The notes below the pieces were generated by a model. The model was given only the letters and a program-made list of their open reading frames with translations, was not told the origin of the DNA and ran no database searches. DNA of 7,460 nucleotides from an uncultured Acidobacteriota bacterium (GTDB taxonomy: Bacteria; Acidobacteriota; Blastocatellia; RBC074): NCBI GenBank assembly GCA_937967285.1, contig CALBSU010000870.1:1-7460 (forward strand), written 5' to 3'. Both the position numbers and the translations under genes were made by a program. Of this stretch, positions 1 to 5,403 are shown piece after piece; within the stretch, counting starts at the first letter, position 1, and the number at the start of each line of letters is the position of its first letter.

Positions 1-270
1 CTGAATCACGGCTGGAATTTGTTGCCGATCTTCTTTTCCGACATTGCTGCGATGACCTGGCCGGGGCAATTCAATTTCGATTTCACGACGTTTCTGGCGT
101 TATCGGGGCTATGGCTGGCGTGGCGCCACAGGTTTTCTCCCGGAGGGCTTGTATTGGGTGTTGCCGGATTCTTCGGTGGCATGATGGTTCTAGCCCCATA
201 CCTTCTGTATGCGAGTTACAGGGAGAACGGCGATATTAAAGCGGTGTTGCTGCGCGCGGAGAAAGCCTGA
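1..270 (+). CDS. Small integral membrane protein, 5'-truncated by the window edge
   Basis: The reading frame is open from base 1, so the true start lies outside the window. A TTG at base 19 is internal to the frame and has no ribosome binding site. The visible 89 residues contain an aromatic stretch (GWNLLPIFFSDIAAMTWPGQ), a hydrophobic helix around residues 29-41 (TTFLALSGLWLAW), a basic turn (RHRFSPGG) and a second long helix around residues 46-69 ending in PYLLYASY. The tail is short and charged. This suggests a small inner-membrane protein of roughly 100-120 residues. I recognise it only as a type of uncharacterised membrane protein seen in many bacteria, with no known function. The next gene starts 86 bases downstream on the same strand. 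No clear terminator separates them. Confidence 0.75.
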   Translation: MNHGWNLLPIFFSDIAAMTWPGQFNFDFTTFLALSGLWLAWRHRFSPGGLVLGVAGFFGGMMVLAPYLLYASYRENGDIKAVLLRAEKA

Positions 271-356
271 CATTCCGAAAGTTACTGGTGGAGATCGATT
301 AGTAATATGCTGCCGCCGTGTTATCAGCAACTTCCGGGTATTATGAGAGGGGCGGT

Positions 357-998
357 ATGAGTAGCATTGAATATCACCTGAACGAATTAAAGATAGCGCT
401 CGACAGGGATGATCAGAGGCGGGTGTTGCCGGAAATGCTCGATTCGGAGAGGACTATTCTGGACATCGGTTGTGGTATCGGTCAATCCTTCCTGGCGATG
501 GACTGTACGGGGCGTATCTGCATTGGCATTGACGTTGAAGAAGAGGTTGTGAGGTATGGAATTGACAAGTACGGAGACAGGATACAGTTCATCTTGACCG
601 ATGCGGAGCGGATACCGTTGCCGTCGAATACGATCGATCTGGTCTATAGTCGCGTAGCCTTACCCTACACCAACATCCCTAAAGTGATCAGGGAGATAAA
701 GCGTGTTTTGCGGAAAAATGGAAGAGTCTGGATGACGCTTCACGGTAGAAGCGTGATAGATGATTACATGAGGGAGGCCATAAGATCGTTTGCAATCAAG
801 AGGCTGATCCATGTTTCGTATATTCTGATGAACGGATATCTGCTCAAATATTTTGGGATTTTATTCCCGTTCATAAACGGGCGATATGAGAGCTGGCAGG
901 ATACTGATGCGATGAAGAGCCTGCTGACCAGGAATGGTTTCGAGGTGAGCGTGCGGGACGCCGGCATGCATACGATCATAGAAGGCGTATTGAACTGA
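357..998 (+). CDS. Class I SAM-dependent methyltransferase (Methyltransf_11 type)
   Basis: The 213-residue product has the classical Rossmann methyltransferase signatures. Motif I is ILDIGCGIGQS at residues 34-44, the acidic ribose-binding residue is D59 in GIDVEEE, the adenine-contacting segment is ILTDAERIPLP at 79-89, and motif IV/post-IV is NTIDLVYSRVALPY at 91-104, followed by REIKRVLRKNGRVWMT. It should transfer a methyl group from S-adenosylmethionine to a small molecule or sugar/lipid, but the substrate cannot be told. Residues 141-174 are an unusual hydrophobic insert (KRLIHVSYILMNGYLLKYFG) that may form a substrate lid or membrane-contacting surface. The ATG at 357 is preferred over the upstream in-frame GTG at 318 because GAGAGGGG lies at 345-352 and the fold begins right after. 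Hand counts give 23/60 GC at 781-840 and 26/60 at 841-900, well below neighbours, hinting at separate ancestry. Confidence 0.9.
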   Translation: MSSIEYHLNELKIALDRDDQRRVLPEMLDSERTILDIGCGIGQSFLAMDCTGRICIGIDVEEEVVRYGIDKYGDRIQFILTDAERIPLPSNTIDLVYSRVALPYTNIPKVIREIKRVLRKNGRVWMTLHGRSVIDDYMREAIRSFAIKRLIHVSYILMNGYLLKYFGILFPFINGRYESWQDTDAMKSLLTRNGFEVSVRDAGMHTIIEGVLN

Positions 999-1043
999 TG
1001 GCTGGCAGTGTGGCAGGGGAGACGGAGGTAAGCTGAAAGGCAG

Positions 1044-1616
1044 GTGTCAGTGGCACGGACGGGCAGCTTATGCACCTATATTGCGTTTCTGCGCGGGATA
1101 AACAATATCGGTGCGGCCAGGCGTGTAAAGATGGCGGATCTCCGGAAACTAATTGAATCCATTGGGTTGAGTGAGGTGAGAACGCTGCTCAACAGCGGCA
1201 ATGTGATTTTTGCAGGCCCTGCTGGAGAGGGTGTGGAACTTGGAACGACGATCGAGAGGGCGTTGAAAGCGGAGCTGGGAGTGAGTTCATCGGTGATCAT
1301 TCTGACGGCGAAGGAGCTCAGGACGGCAGTCAGCGAGAATCCGCTGACCGCGGCATCCATCAATCCTTCGAATCTGCTTGTCCTGGTTCCGCAGGGCAGG
1401 TCGGATCTGGGAAGGTTGAAGCCGCTGCTGGATATAAAATGGTCGCCCGAAGAGTTTGCGCTTGGCAGGCGTGTTGCGTATCTCTGGTGTGCCAATGGAG
1501 TGGCGAGAAGTCCGCTCTGGGCGGCGGCAGACAAGGCGCTTGAACATAAGGGCACTGTAAGAAACCTCAATACGCTGTCGAAAGCCGTGGCGCTGATCGA
1601 AGAGGAGCGATCGTGA
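1044..1616 (+). CDS. DUF1697 domain-containing protein
   Basis: The 190-residue product matches DUF1697 along its whole length. It has [13 protein letters not shown] at residues 11-23 (family form YIALLRGINVGG), [27 protein letters not shown] at 30-56, and the C-terminal signature [12 protein letters not shown] at 169-180. The usual family length is about 175-180 residues, so it is complete. The function of DUF1697 is unknown, and the proteins are small, soluble and usually encoded singly. The start is a GTG at 1044 or at 1050. The weak site AAAGG at 1036-1040 is better spaced for 1050, and no ATG is available in frame. The gene begins 45 bases after the methyltransferase on the same strand, so the two could share a transcript. 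It ends facing the convergent GyrI-like gene. Confidence 0.88.
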   Translation: MSVARTGSLCTYIAFLRGINNIGAARRVKMADLRKLIESIGLSEVRTLLNSGNVIFAGPAGEGVELGTTIERALKAELGVSSSVIILTAKELRTAVSENPLTAASINPSNLLVLVPQGRSDLGRLKPLLDIKWSPEEFALGRRVAYLWCANGVARSPLWAAADKALEHKGTVRNLNTLSKAVALIEEERS

Positions 1617-1639
1617 TTATTCGCCGGCGGGCGGATGCC

Positions 1640-1768
1640 TTACGCGGCGATCAGTCGGACCGGAATGGTTGTCGATTCCGGAGTAATCGAGAAACGCGAG
1701 AGGTAATGGCCGGTCGGACCGTACCGCAGATAAGCGGTCAGGCTGACATCGCCCGCGTCTGAGCGGGT
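1640..1768 (-). pseudogene. 42-codon open stretch in frame behind the GyrI-like stop; possible gene remnant
   Basis: Directly after the TAA stop of the minus-strand GyrI-like gene the same frame stays open for 42 codons and ends at its own TAA (1640-1642). It encodes a protein-like segment including VSLTAYLRYGPTGHYLSRF and PESTTIPVRLIAA, with alternating polar and hydrophobic residues as in beta strands. It has no start codon or ribosome binding site of its own, and the GyrI-like protein is already full length without it. It could be the 3' end of a lost gene, a rarely used readthrough extension, or chance. I do not recognise the family. Confidence 0.25.
1711..1721. repeat. 11-bp palindrome CGGTCGGACCG, first copy
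   Basis: The sequence has perfect 5-bp arms around one central base. The same arms (CGGTC-N-GACCG) recur at 3876-3886. A partial copy, GTCGGACCG, lies at 1654-1662. Both full copies are between genes. They could be weak operator-like sites or chance: short palindromes of this size are expected several times in a window this long. Confidence 0.25.
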
Positions 1769-1774
1769 TTATTC
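1751..1774 (+). terminator. Possible terminator hairpin between convergent genes
   Basis: CCCGC at 1752-1756 pairs with GCGGG at 1763-1767 around a six-base loop, extendable by one G-U pair, and is followed by TTTATT. This is a short stem with a weak T tract, oriented to end plus-strand transcription from the DUF1697 gene. It overlaps the stop codon of the opposing gene. No comparable T tract follows on the minus strand. Confidence 0.4.
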
Positions 1775-2236
1775 AGCGGTTTGGACGGGAAACCAGATTT
1801 CGACGATACCGTTTCCGGTCAGCGGGTCGTAGCGGTCGTCATAAAGTTCGAAGTCAGGTGTACTGGCAGGTTTAAATCCGGAGTTTGGAAGCCACTGGCT
1901 CCAGATCGCATCCCAGGTGGCGCGGATTGAGGAGACGTGACCGGAATGAGTAAATACGGCATAGCGCTGTTCCGGCACTCGCATTCGTCCGATGTTATCT
2001 GGCAGGCCGTCGAAGGATGTAACCTCGACCGCGCACATGTATTCGAATTCATTCTCCCTCGATGCACAGACGGCTCCGTATGAGGCCTTACCTGTTTCGC
2101 CCTGCAGGGGGCGCAGGGTGTTGAACTCTTCCCATTGTCCGGGGATATCTTTGCCTGCCAACTGAAAAGAATGCCAGCGCCGCAAACCGGCGAGCAGTAT
2201 GGACGGGCCTGTTTCGAAGCGATCAGGTTCGATCAA
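1769..2236 (-). CDS. GyrI-like / AraC effector-binding domain protein (stand-alone)
   Basis: The 155-residue product looks like a single GyrI-like small-molecule-binding domain of the SOUL/effector-binding fold, related to integron-cassette protein Cass2 and the ligand domains of AraC/MerR regulators. Landmarks are LLAGLRRWHSF at residues 14-24, ASYGAVCAS at 51-59, FEYMCAVEV at 64-72, VPEQRYAVFTHSGHVSSI at 87-104, ATWDAIWSQWLPNSG at 106-120 and IVEIWFPV at 144-151. E146 sits at the place of the conserved acidic residue that faces cationic ligands in this family. No DNA-binding domain is present, so it may bind or detoxify a drug-like compound rather than regulate genes directly. The start is TTG, supported by AAGGAG eight bases upstream. 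It is divergent from the DUF1203 gene and convergent with DUF1697. Confidence 0.9.
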   Translation of the reverse strand: MIEPDRFETGPSILLAGLRRWHSFQLAGKDIPGQWEEFNTLRPLQGETGKASYGAVCASRENEFEYMCAVEVTSFDGLPDNIGRMRVPEQRYAVFTHSGHVSSIRATWDAIWSQWLPNSGFKPASTPDFELYDDRYDPLTGNGIVEIWFPVQTAE

Positions 2237-2503
2237 ATCTCAGTCTCCTTCCCTCAAGTCAGACCTTCGATGAGAACAAATGCGGTTAAAGTCCTGCGGA
2301 TCCTTAGAAAGATAACCGGGACGTGACAAGTGTAATCAGCCTGGTTCAGGAATCAACTGAAATCTTGTATCCCATCTTTATTAATTGAACAGCAGGAATC
2401 GGATAGAGGAGCCCTCTGAGGATTGCATATGATCGTCGTGCAAAACGGGGGGAGTGGCAGAGATCAAGCCATTCCCGGAGACTCAATATCAGGGAGGGAG
2501 AGA
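2237..2503. promoter_or_regulatory. Divergent intergenic region between the GyrI-like and DUF1203 genes
   Basis: These 267 bases must carry the promoters of both flanking divergent genes, but no convincing -35/-10 pair is visible in either direction. On the minus strand CTCCTT (2245-2250) is the AAGGAG ribosome site that fixes the TTG start at 2236. On the plus strand the stretch around 2370-2390 is AT-rich and is the likeliest place for a -10. A small hairpin, AGAGG-AGC-CCTCT, lies at 2405-2417. An ATG at 2429 in frame with DUF1203 is a less likely upstream start. Confidence 0.4.
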
Positions 2504-3001
2504 ATGTCAGAATACAGAATGATTTCGTTGAGCGAAGAGATAGCGGATGAGGTTCGTGGGGCGAGACGATCGCCGCAATACGGGCATCCGGTATACATTG
2601 AAACCGCGAGCGGTTTCGGCCCGTGTCGGTTGTGTCTTGAGACTTTCCGGGAAGGCAGGGAAGAGAGAGTGCTGTTCACCTACAATTCATTCACGGGGCG
2701 CGGGGTGACTCCGCAGCCGGGGCCGGTCTTCATTCACCTGGAGAGATGCGAGAGGTACGAAGGGGCCGGAGTGCCGTCGTCGTTCGACCGGCTGCGGCTG
2801 CAGATGGATGGGTATGACGAATCGGGGAGGCTTCTCGGGTCGATGGTTGCCGAAGCGGGCGGCGCCGCGGAGACAATCGAGAAGGTGCTGGCGGAAAGCG
2901 CCGTATCATTTATCAATATCCGGAATGCTGAGGCGGGCTGTTTTGTGGCGCGAGTCGAGCGTGGGCAGGTCAGCCCGGAACGGCCGGAACATCGATTCTG
3001 A
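2504..3001 (+). CDS. DUF1203 domain-containing protein
   Basis: The 165-residue product carries the DUF1203 pattern: GFGPCRLCLETFREGREERVLF from residue 37, then NSFTGRG (61-67), GPVFIHLERCERY at 73-85 with C82, and a C-terminal region ending in FINIRNAEAGCFVARVE. The paired cysteines C41 and C44 and C82 are at the family's usual cysteine positions. Whether they bind metal is not known. The biochemical function of DUF1203 is unknown. The ATG at 2504 is chosen over in-frame TTG 2423 and ATG 2429 because GGAGG at 2493-2497 is well spaced and MSEYRMISLS matches a normal family N terminus. Its last 32 bases overlap the 3' end of the opposing gene at 2970-3296, so the two transcripts are complementary at their ends. 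Confidence 0.87.
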   Translation: MSEYRMISLSEEIADEVRGARRSPQYGHPVYIETASGFGPCRLCLETFREGREERVLFTYNSFTGRGVTPQPGPVFIHLERCERYEGAGVPSSFDRLRLQMDGYDESGRLLGSMVAEAGGAAETIEKVLAESAVSFINIRNAEAGCFVARVERGQVSPERPEHRF

Positions 3002-3296
3002 GATCCGGTTCGTTGTGGATGAATGTGATCTGGATGGTTCCGCCGAGGGTTGAATCCGGATCATCGATGTCAGGGAGCTCGACGGAAGGCTTGAGCTCGA
3101 TATCCTGAAGGGCGGTAAGCAGTCTGTCGATATCTCCGGTTTTGATCTCGATATTGAAGCAGATGGAGATATTCGAGAACATGCTGAAGTCGAGCAGCCA
3201 TCCTCCGCTCGAGCTTATTGCCTCTTCGACCAGGCGGATCGTCCGGTGACGATCCGCTCTGGTGGTCGCATTGATTCTGAGGGGTTTCGAGGCCAC
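2970..3296 (-). CDS. Conserved-looking hypothetical protein, 108 aa
   Basis: I do not recognise a named family. The product is small, soluble and acidic in its C-terminal half. It starts with PLRINATTRADRHRTIRLVEEAISSSGGWLLDF, continues with a beta-rich SNISICFNIEI (41-51), a short helix DIDRLLTALQDI (55-66), an acidic linker VELPDIDDPDS (72-82), and ends GGTIQITFIHNEPDLRIDVPAVPG. The strand-helix-strand order is reminiscent of an ACT-like or ferredoxin-like fold, which is inference only. GTG at 3296 is the only start giving full length, since an in-frame TGA lies two codons upstream. No Shine-Dalgarno site is visible, so translation may depend on the membrane-protein gene that ends 28 bases upstream. 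Its 3' end overlaps DUF1203 by 32 bases. Confidence 0.72.
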   Translation of the reverse strand: MASKPLRINATTRADRHRTIRLVEEAISSSGGWLLDFSMFSNISICFNIEIKTGDIDRLLTALQDIELKPSVELPDIDDPDSTLGGTIQITFIHNEPDLRIDVPAVPG

Positions 3297-3324
3297 GATT
3301 CAGTTGGTTGGATTAAGGGAGCGA

Positions 3325-3738
3325 TTATCCGTTTTTCGATGCCAGTTTGCCCCCGAGCCAGGCCATTGGCAGGTAAGCGCCGACGAGATCGAGGACGTTG
3401 AACCACATCGGGGACGGAAGCATCATGACGTTGGCTGCTCCGCCGATCAGGAAGAATGCGCCGATGACCAGTGCCAGTGCGATCTTTCGACCGGCGGCGA
3501 GTTTTGCTGTCAGGAAGGCTCCGACGAGCGTGCCCAGGGCGTGAGCAAGAAATGGGAATATGAAGTGTTTCGGTTCGAAGAGGTGGATGGAATTTTTCAA
3601 ACCTTCGACCGTGGTCACGTCAGCTCCGCCGGGCGGCGGGATGATGCTGCCGCTGATCATGATGATTCCCATATTGACGATGCCGCCGAGGATGATTCCT
3701 CCAATGACTGCCAGGATGTTTCGTATGGTTGAGTTCAT
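3325..3738 (-). CDS. Conserved hypothetical four-helix membrane protein
   Basis: The 137-residue product has four predicted membrane helices: roughly 8-30 (ILAVIGGIILGGIVNMGIIM), 57-79 (HFIFPFLAHALGTLVGAFLT), 85-107 (KIALALVIGAFFLIGGAANV) and 112-130 (WFNVLDLVGAYLPMAWLGG). A conserved-looking periplasmic or cytoplasmic loop, IIPPPGGADVTTVEGLKNSIHLFEPKH, joins the first two. I recognise this as a widespread uncharacterised family, common for example in Flavobacteria, with no assigned function. ATG 3738 is chosen because AAGGA lies seven bases upstream (3746-3750) and MNSTIRNILA is the usual N terminus. The frame stays open to an ATG at 3816, which would add 26 hydrophobic residues but has a poorly spaced ribosome site. 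It lies 28 bases before the next minus-strand gene, suggesting co-transcription. Confidence 0.85.
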   Translation of the reverse strand: MNSTIRNILAVIGGIILGGIVNMGIIMISGSIIPPPGGADVTTVEGLKNSIHLFEPKHFIFPFLAHALGTLVGAFLTAKLAAGRKIALALVIGAFFLIGGAANVMMLPSPMWFNVLDLVGAYLPMAWLGGKLASKNG

Positions 3739-3801
3739 TTGATATTCCTTGAATCCCGGGAACGCCGGCAGGAAAAACGAGATCAGAATTACAGCCGGAA
3801 C

Positions 3802-3833
3802 GATCTTTCCGCGCATTTCAGCGAGCGGAGATC
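3802..3833. repeat. Imperfect inverted repeat upstream of the membrane-protein gene
   Basis: GATCT at 3802-3806 pairs with AGATC at 3829-3833. CCGC at 3809-3812 pairs with GCGG at 3825-3828. A two-base bulge and a 12-base loop complete the structure. No T tract follows on either strand, so it is not a standard terminator. It would lie about 60-95 bases before the chosen start, in a possible leader RNA. Confidence 0.35.
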
Positions 3834-3875
3834 ACCTTCAGAATGCTCGCGAATCAACACCCGGCCATTAAATAT

Positions 3876-3886
3876 CGGTCAGACCG
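3876..3886. repeat. 11-bp palindrome CGGTCAGACCG, second copy
   Basis: The arms CGGTC and GACCG around one central base are identical to those at 1711-1721. It lies upstream of the minus-strand membrane-protein gene, at about 138-148 bases from its start codon, where an operator could sit. No regulator gene with a DNA-binding domain is present nearby, so a regulatory role is unproven. Confidence 0.25.
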
Positions 3887-3980
3887 GGCAGGCGTAATGT
3901 CGCACTGATGCGGTTAATTGGCAAGTATTCCGTGGTTCAATTCAGCTCCGGAAGATCGTTATTATTCATCATGGCTTCTA

Positions 3981-4550
3981 TCAGCCGGCGGCATCGTAAG
4001 CGGCCTTGATCCACCCGATAAGCTCCTTGTCGGCCTCATCGACGGAGGTCAGTTTGATCTTGTAGTTGCACATCTGGCCGGCTGGAAGCGCCTCGAGCCG
4101 TCCGCCGGCATCGAGTCCCTTGATATTGAGTCCGACCTCGACGCGGGAGTTTGTGGCCGGACCGATCATCGCGAACTGTTTCTTGCGGCGATAGCTGACA
4201 TAGGTCTTCTTGGGGGCTTCCTCGAAATCGCCGAATTTGCGGATGGCGGCGAGCAGTTTGTCATGGATGGGTCTGAGTGCGGCTTTGGGACCGGCGTACA
4301 GGCCGTCGAGGACCTGATCGGTCGAAAGCCCCTGTGCGGCAGTGCCGCCGTCGGACTTGAGAACGGTATGGACCAGCGTGTTCGCGTCGCCGTGTCCCAT
4401 GCCGAGGCTTGTTTTGAGCATCGTGACCAGCTCGCCATGCTTTTTGAGGCCGCTCTTTTTGACGATCTCGGTCAGTTCGGCGATGGTCTTGCCGGTGCGT
4501 TTTTCGATATTCGCAAGCTGAGTCGCTACGGCCTTTTCCAGATCTGCCAT
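3981..4550 (-). CDS. DUF4287 and DUF5655 domain-containing protein
   Basis: The 189-residue product joins two small domains. Residues 1-65 match DUF4287: EKAVATQLANIEKRTGKTIAELTEIV, SGLKKHGELVTMLK and the characteristic GMGHGDANTLVH at 50-61. Residues 84-189 match DUF5655, with YAGPKAALRPIHDKLL (85-100), TYVSYRRKKQFAMIGPATNSRVEVGLNIKG (116-145) and a C-terminal helix ADKELIGWIKAAYDAA. The fusion is a common stand-alone architecture whose function is unknown. Related DUF5655 domains resemble predicted transport or nucleic-acid-associated modules, but nothing here decides. ATG 4550 has AAGGA nine bases upstream (4560-4564). The gene begins 60 bases after the VOC gene on the same strand and is probably transcribed with it. 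The opposite strand has a long spurious open frame over this gene. Confidence 0.9.
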   Translation of the reverse strand: MADLEKAVATQLANIEKRTGKTIAELTEIVKKSGLKKHGELVTMLKTSLGMGHGDANTLVHTVLKSDGGTAAQGLSTDQVLDGLYAGPKAALRPIHDKLLAAIRKFGDFEEAPKKTYVSYRRKKQFAMIGPATNSRVEVGLNIKGLDAGGRLEALPAGQMCNYKIKLTSVDEADKELIGWIKAAYDAAG

Positions 4551-4610
4551 TTGAAAATCTCCTTACGTATCGGAGGAAGAGGGTTGATTGTTCCGGGCGC
4601 CGGTTTTCGA

Positions 4611-4982
4611 TCAGACGTGCTGATCGACGAGGATGGCGTTCCCGTCCGGATCGACGAGCGTGAAGCTGGCCGGCCCGGAGGAGCTTTCGTCGGCTTCGGT
4701 AATGAATGTCACTCCCTGTTCCCTGAGCCGGCGCTGTATTTCACGGATATCGGTATATTCGCTGAGCAGTTGAGCGTCGTTGTTCCAGCCCGGGTTGAAG
4801 GTCAGGATGTTTCCCTCGAACATGCCCTGAAAGAGGCCGATCACAATCTGGTCATTCTTCATAATCAGCCAGTTCTGCGACTGATCGCCGTGGAAGACGC
4901 TGAACCCCAGTTTCTGGTAGAACTGTTTCGACTTTTCGATGTCCTTTACCGAGAGGCTGATCGAGAAAGCTCCGAGTTTCAT
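4611..4982 (-). CDS. VOC family protein (glyoxalase/bleomycin-resistance fold)
   Basis: The 123-residue product is a single vicinal-oxygen-chelate protein with two beta-alpha-beta-beta-beta modules. The first module starts with LGAFSISLSVKDIEKSKQFYQKLGFSVF at residues 3-30, the middle has GLFQGMFEGNILTFNPGW at 49-66, and the end has GPASFTLVDPDGNAILVDQH at 103-122. The DPDGN turn is typical. The first-strand position that usually holds a metal-binding histidine (H in HxxLxVxD) is a serine here, so a classical divalent-metal site may be lacking. It is of complete length. The substrate is unknown; the subfamily is very widespread, including in Flavobacteria. ATG 4982 is chosen over ATG 5012 because AAGGAG lies nine bases upstream (4992-4997). 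It is the first gene of the minus-strand group. Confidence 0.92.
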   Translation of the reverse strand: MKLGAFSISLSVKDIEKSKQFYQKLGFSVFHGDQSQNWLIMKNDQIVIGLFQGMFEGNILTFNPGWNNDAQLLSEYTDIREIQRRLREQGVTFITEADESSSGPASFTLVDPDGNAILVDQHV

Positions 4983-5033
4983 AATCGTGGTCTCCTTTCG
5001 CTCGAAGAGCATGGCGGTAACACGATCGGATCA

Positions 5034-5039
5034 ATTATC
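5034..5039 (-). promoter_or_regulatory. Candidate -10 element for the VOC-led gene group
   Basis: On the minus strand this reads GATAAT, one base from TATAAT, about 50 bases before the VOC start codon. No good -35 at 16-18 bases is visible (the nearest TTG-like hexamer is too far). Weak support. Confidence 0.22.
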
Positions 5040-5208
5040 CGCATCGGTCATCCGGTAATTTTTAAACAATTCGGCAGCCTGACCGGGCTGTCTGATTTCG
5101 TCATGTGGAAGAAGATCCCGCATGACGGTTTTCGACGACCGGGGCGACGGCGTCGAGACATTCGACTGCCGGTCCGCGGTCCTTCCGACTGAGAATTCCT
5201 ACGATGGC

Positions 5209-5235
5209 CAGGCCGGGTTTGTTTGGCCTGTTTTT
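5209..5235 (+). terminator. Rho-independent terminator-like hairpin with T5 tract
   Basis: CAGGCC at 5209-5214 pairs perfectly with GGCCTG at 5225-5230 around a ten-base loop and is followed at once by TTTTT. The orientation stops plus-strand transcription. No plus-strand gene lies directly upstream, since both neighbours there are on the minus strand, so it would end antisense or unannotated small RNA, or shield the promoter just downstream. Confidence 0.5.
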
Positions 5236-5248
5236 GAATCTGGTGTTT

Positions 5249-5254
5249 TATAAT
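5249..5254 (+). promoter_or_regulatory. Candidate -10 (TATAAT) for the FkbM-like operon
   Basis: This is a perfect sigma-70 type TATAAT. A -35 is poor: TTGGCC at 5223-5228 is 20 bases away and lies inside the preceding hairpin. Transcription starting near 5261 would give a leader of about 140 bases before the first gene of the run, including the hairpin at 5360-5376. Confidence 0.45.
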
Positions 5255-5359
5255 GTCAACAAAACGCGAACGAACTTCAACATGGTGGTGTAAATACAAG
5301 AAAGCATCAACTATTTTAATGCCGGGGGCTGCGTATCCTCGAGCGGATCTGAATCGAAA

Positions 5360-5376
5360 CGGGGGCTGAGCCCCGG
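5360..5376 (+). repeat. GC-rich leader hairpin before the FkbM-like gene
   Basis: GGGGC at 5362-5366 pairs with GCCCC at 5370-5374 around a TGA loop. It can be extended with a bulge by C5360 and G5375. It ends about 20 bases before the ribosome site at 5394-5397, close enough to affect translation initiation. It has no T tract, so it is not a terminator. Confidence 0.4.
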
Positions 5377-5403
5377 AACAGTGGGAAGAGAGTGGAGAGC
5401 GGT

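Larger units (their letters stand above)
3739..3980. other. Intergenic region between two minus-strand genes
   Basis: These 242 bases separate the DUF4287/DUF5655 gene from the membrane-protein gene. They include the ribosome site of the latter (3746-3750), an imperfect hairpin at 3802-3833, and a short palindrome at 3876-3886. No strong terminator with a T run and no clear promoter is visible. The gap is large enough that the downstream pair may have its own promoter. Confidence 0.4.
4983..5391. other. 409-bp non-coding divergent intergenic region
   Basis: I see no gene here. The open frames on both strands have compositions unlike proteins (for example arginine- and serine-rich runs). It holds the VOC ribosome site at 4992-4997, a possible minus-strand -10 (GATAAT, 5034-5039), a plus-oriented terminator-like hairpin at 5209-5235, a perfect TATAAT at 5249-5254, an AT-rich segment around 5260-5320 and a GC-rich hairpin at 5360-5376. 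It is the main regulatory region of the window, feeding a minus-strand group and a plus-strand run. Confidence 0.6.

Noticed and set aside
998..1036. A 12-codon frame starting at a TGATG junction after the methyltransferase
   Set aside because: It is too short and low in complexity ([12 protein letters not shown]), and it stops before the DUF1697 start. Probably chance.
1076..1570. A 164-codon minus-strand frame inside DUF1697
   Set aside because: It is antisense to a gene with full-length family signatures, and its composition is unlike a real protein.
2102..3405. GTTGAAC heptamers resembling integron attC core sites
   Set aside because: They lie inside coding sequence (near 2119 and 3399), with no paired inverse core or imperfect palindrome around them.
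3262..3732. A 156-codon plus-strand frame rich in Asp, Glu, His and Cys
   Set aside because: The metal-binding look (HHDVGCSADQEECADDQCQC) is produced by reading the complement of a hydrophobic membrane-protein gene.
3918..5192. A 424-codon plus-strand open frame, the longest in the window
   Set aside because: It runs antisense to the DUF4287/DUF5655 and VOC genes, both of which have clear family motifs and ribosome sites. Its translation shows no recognisable domain, and it is explained by GC-biased third positions on the other strand.
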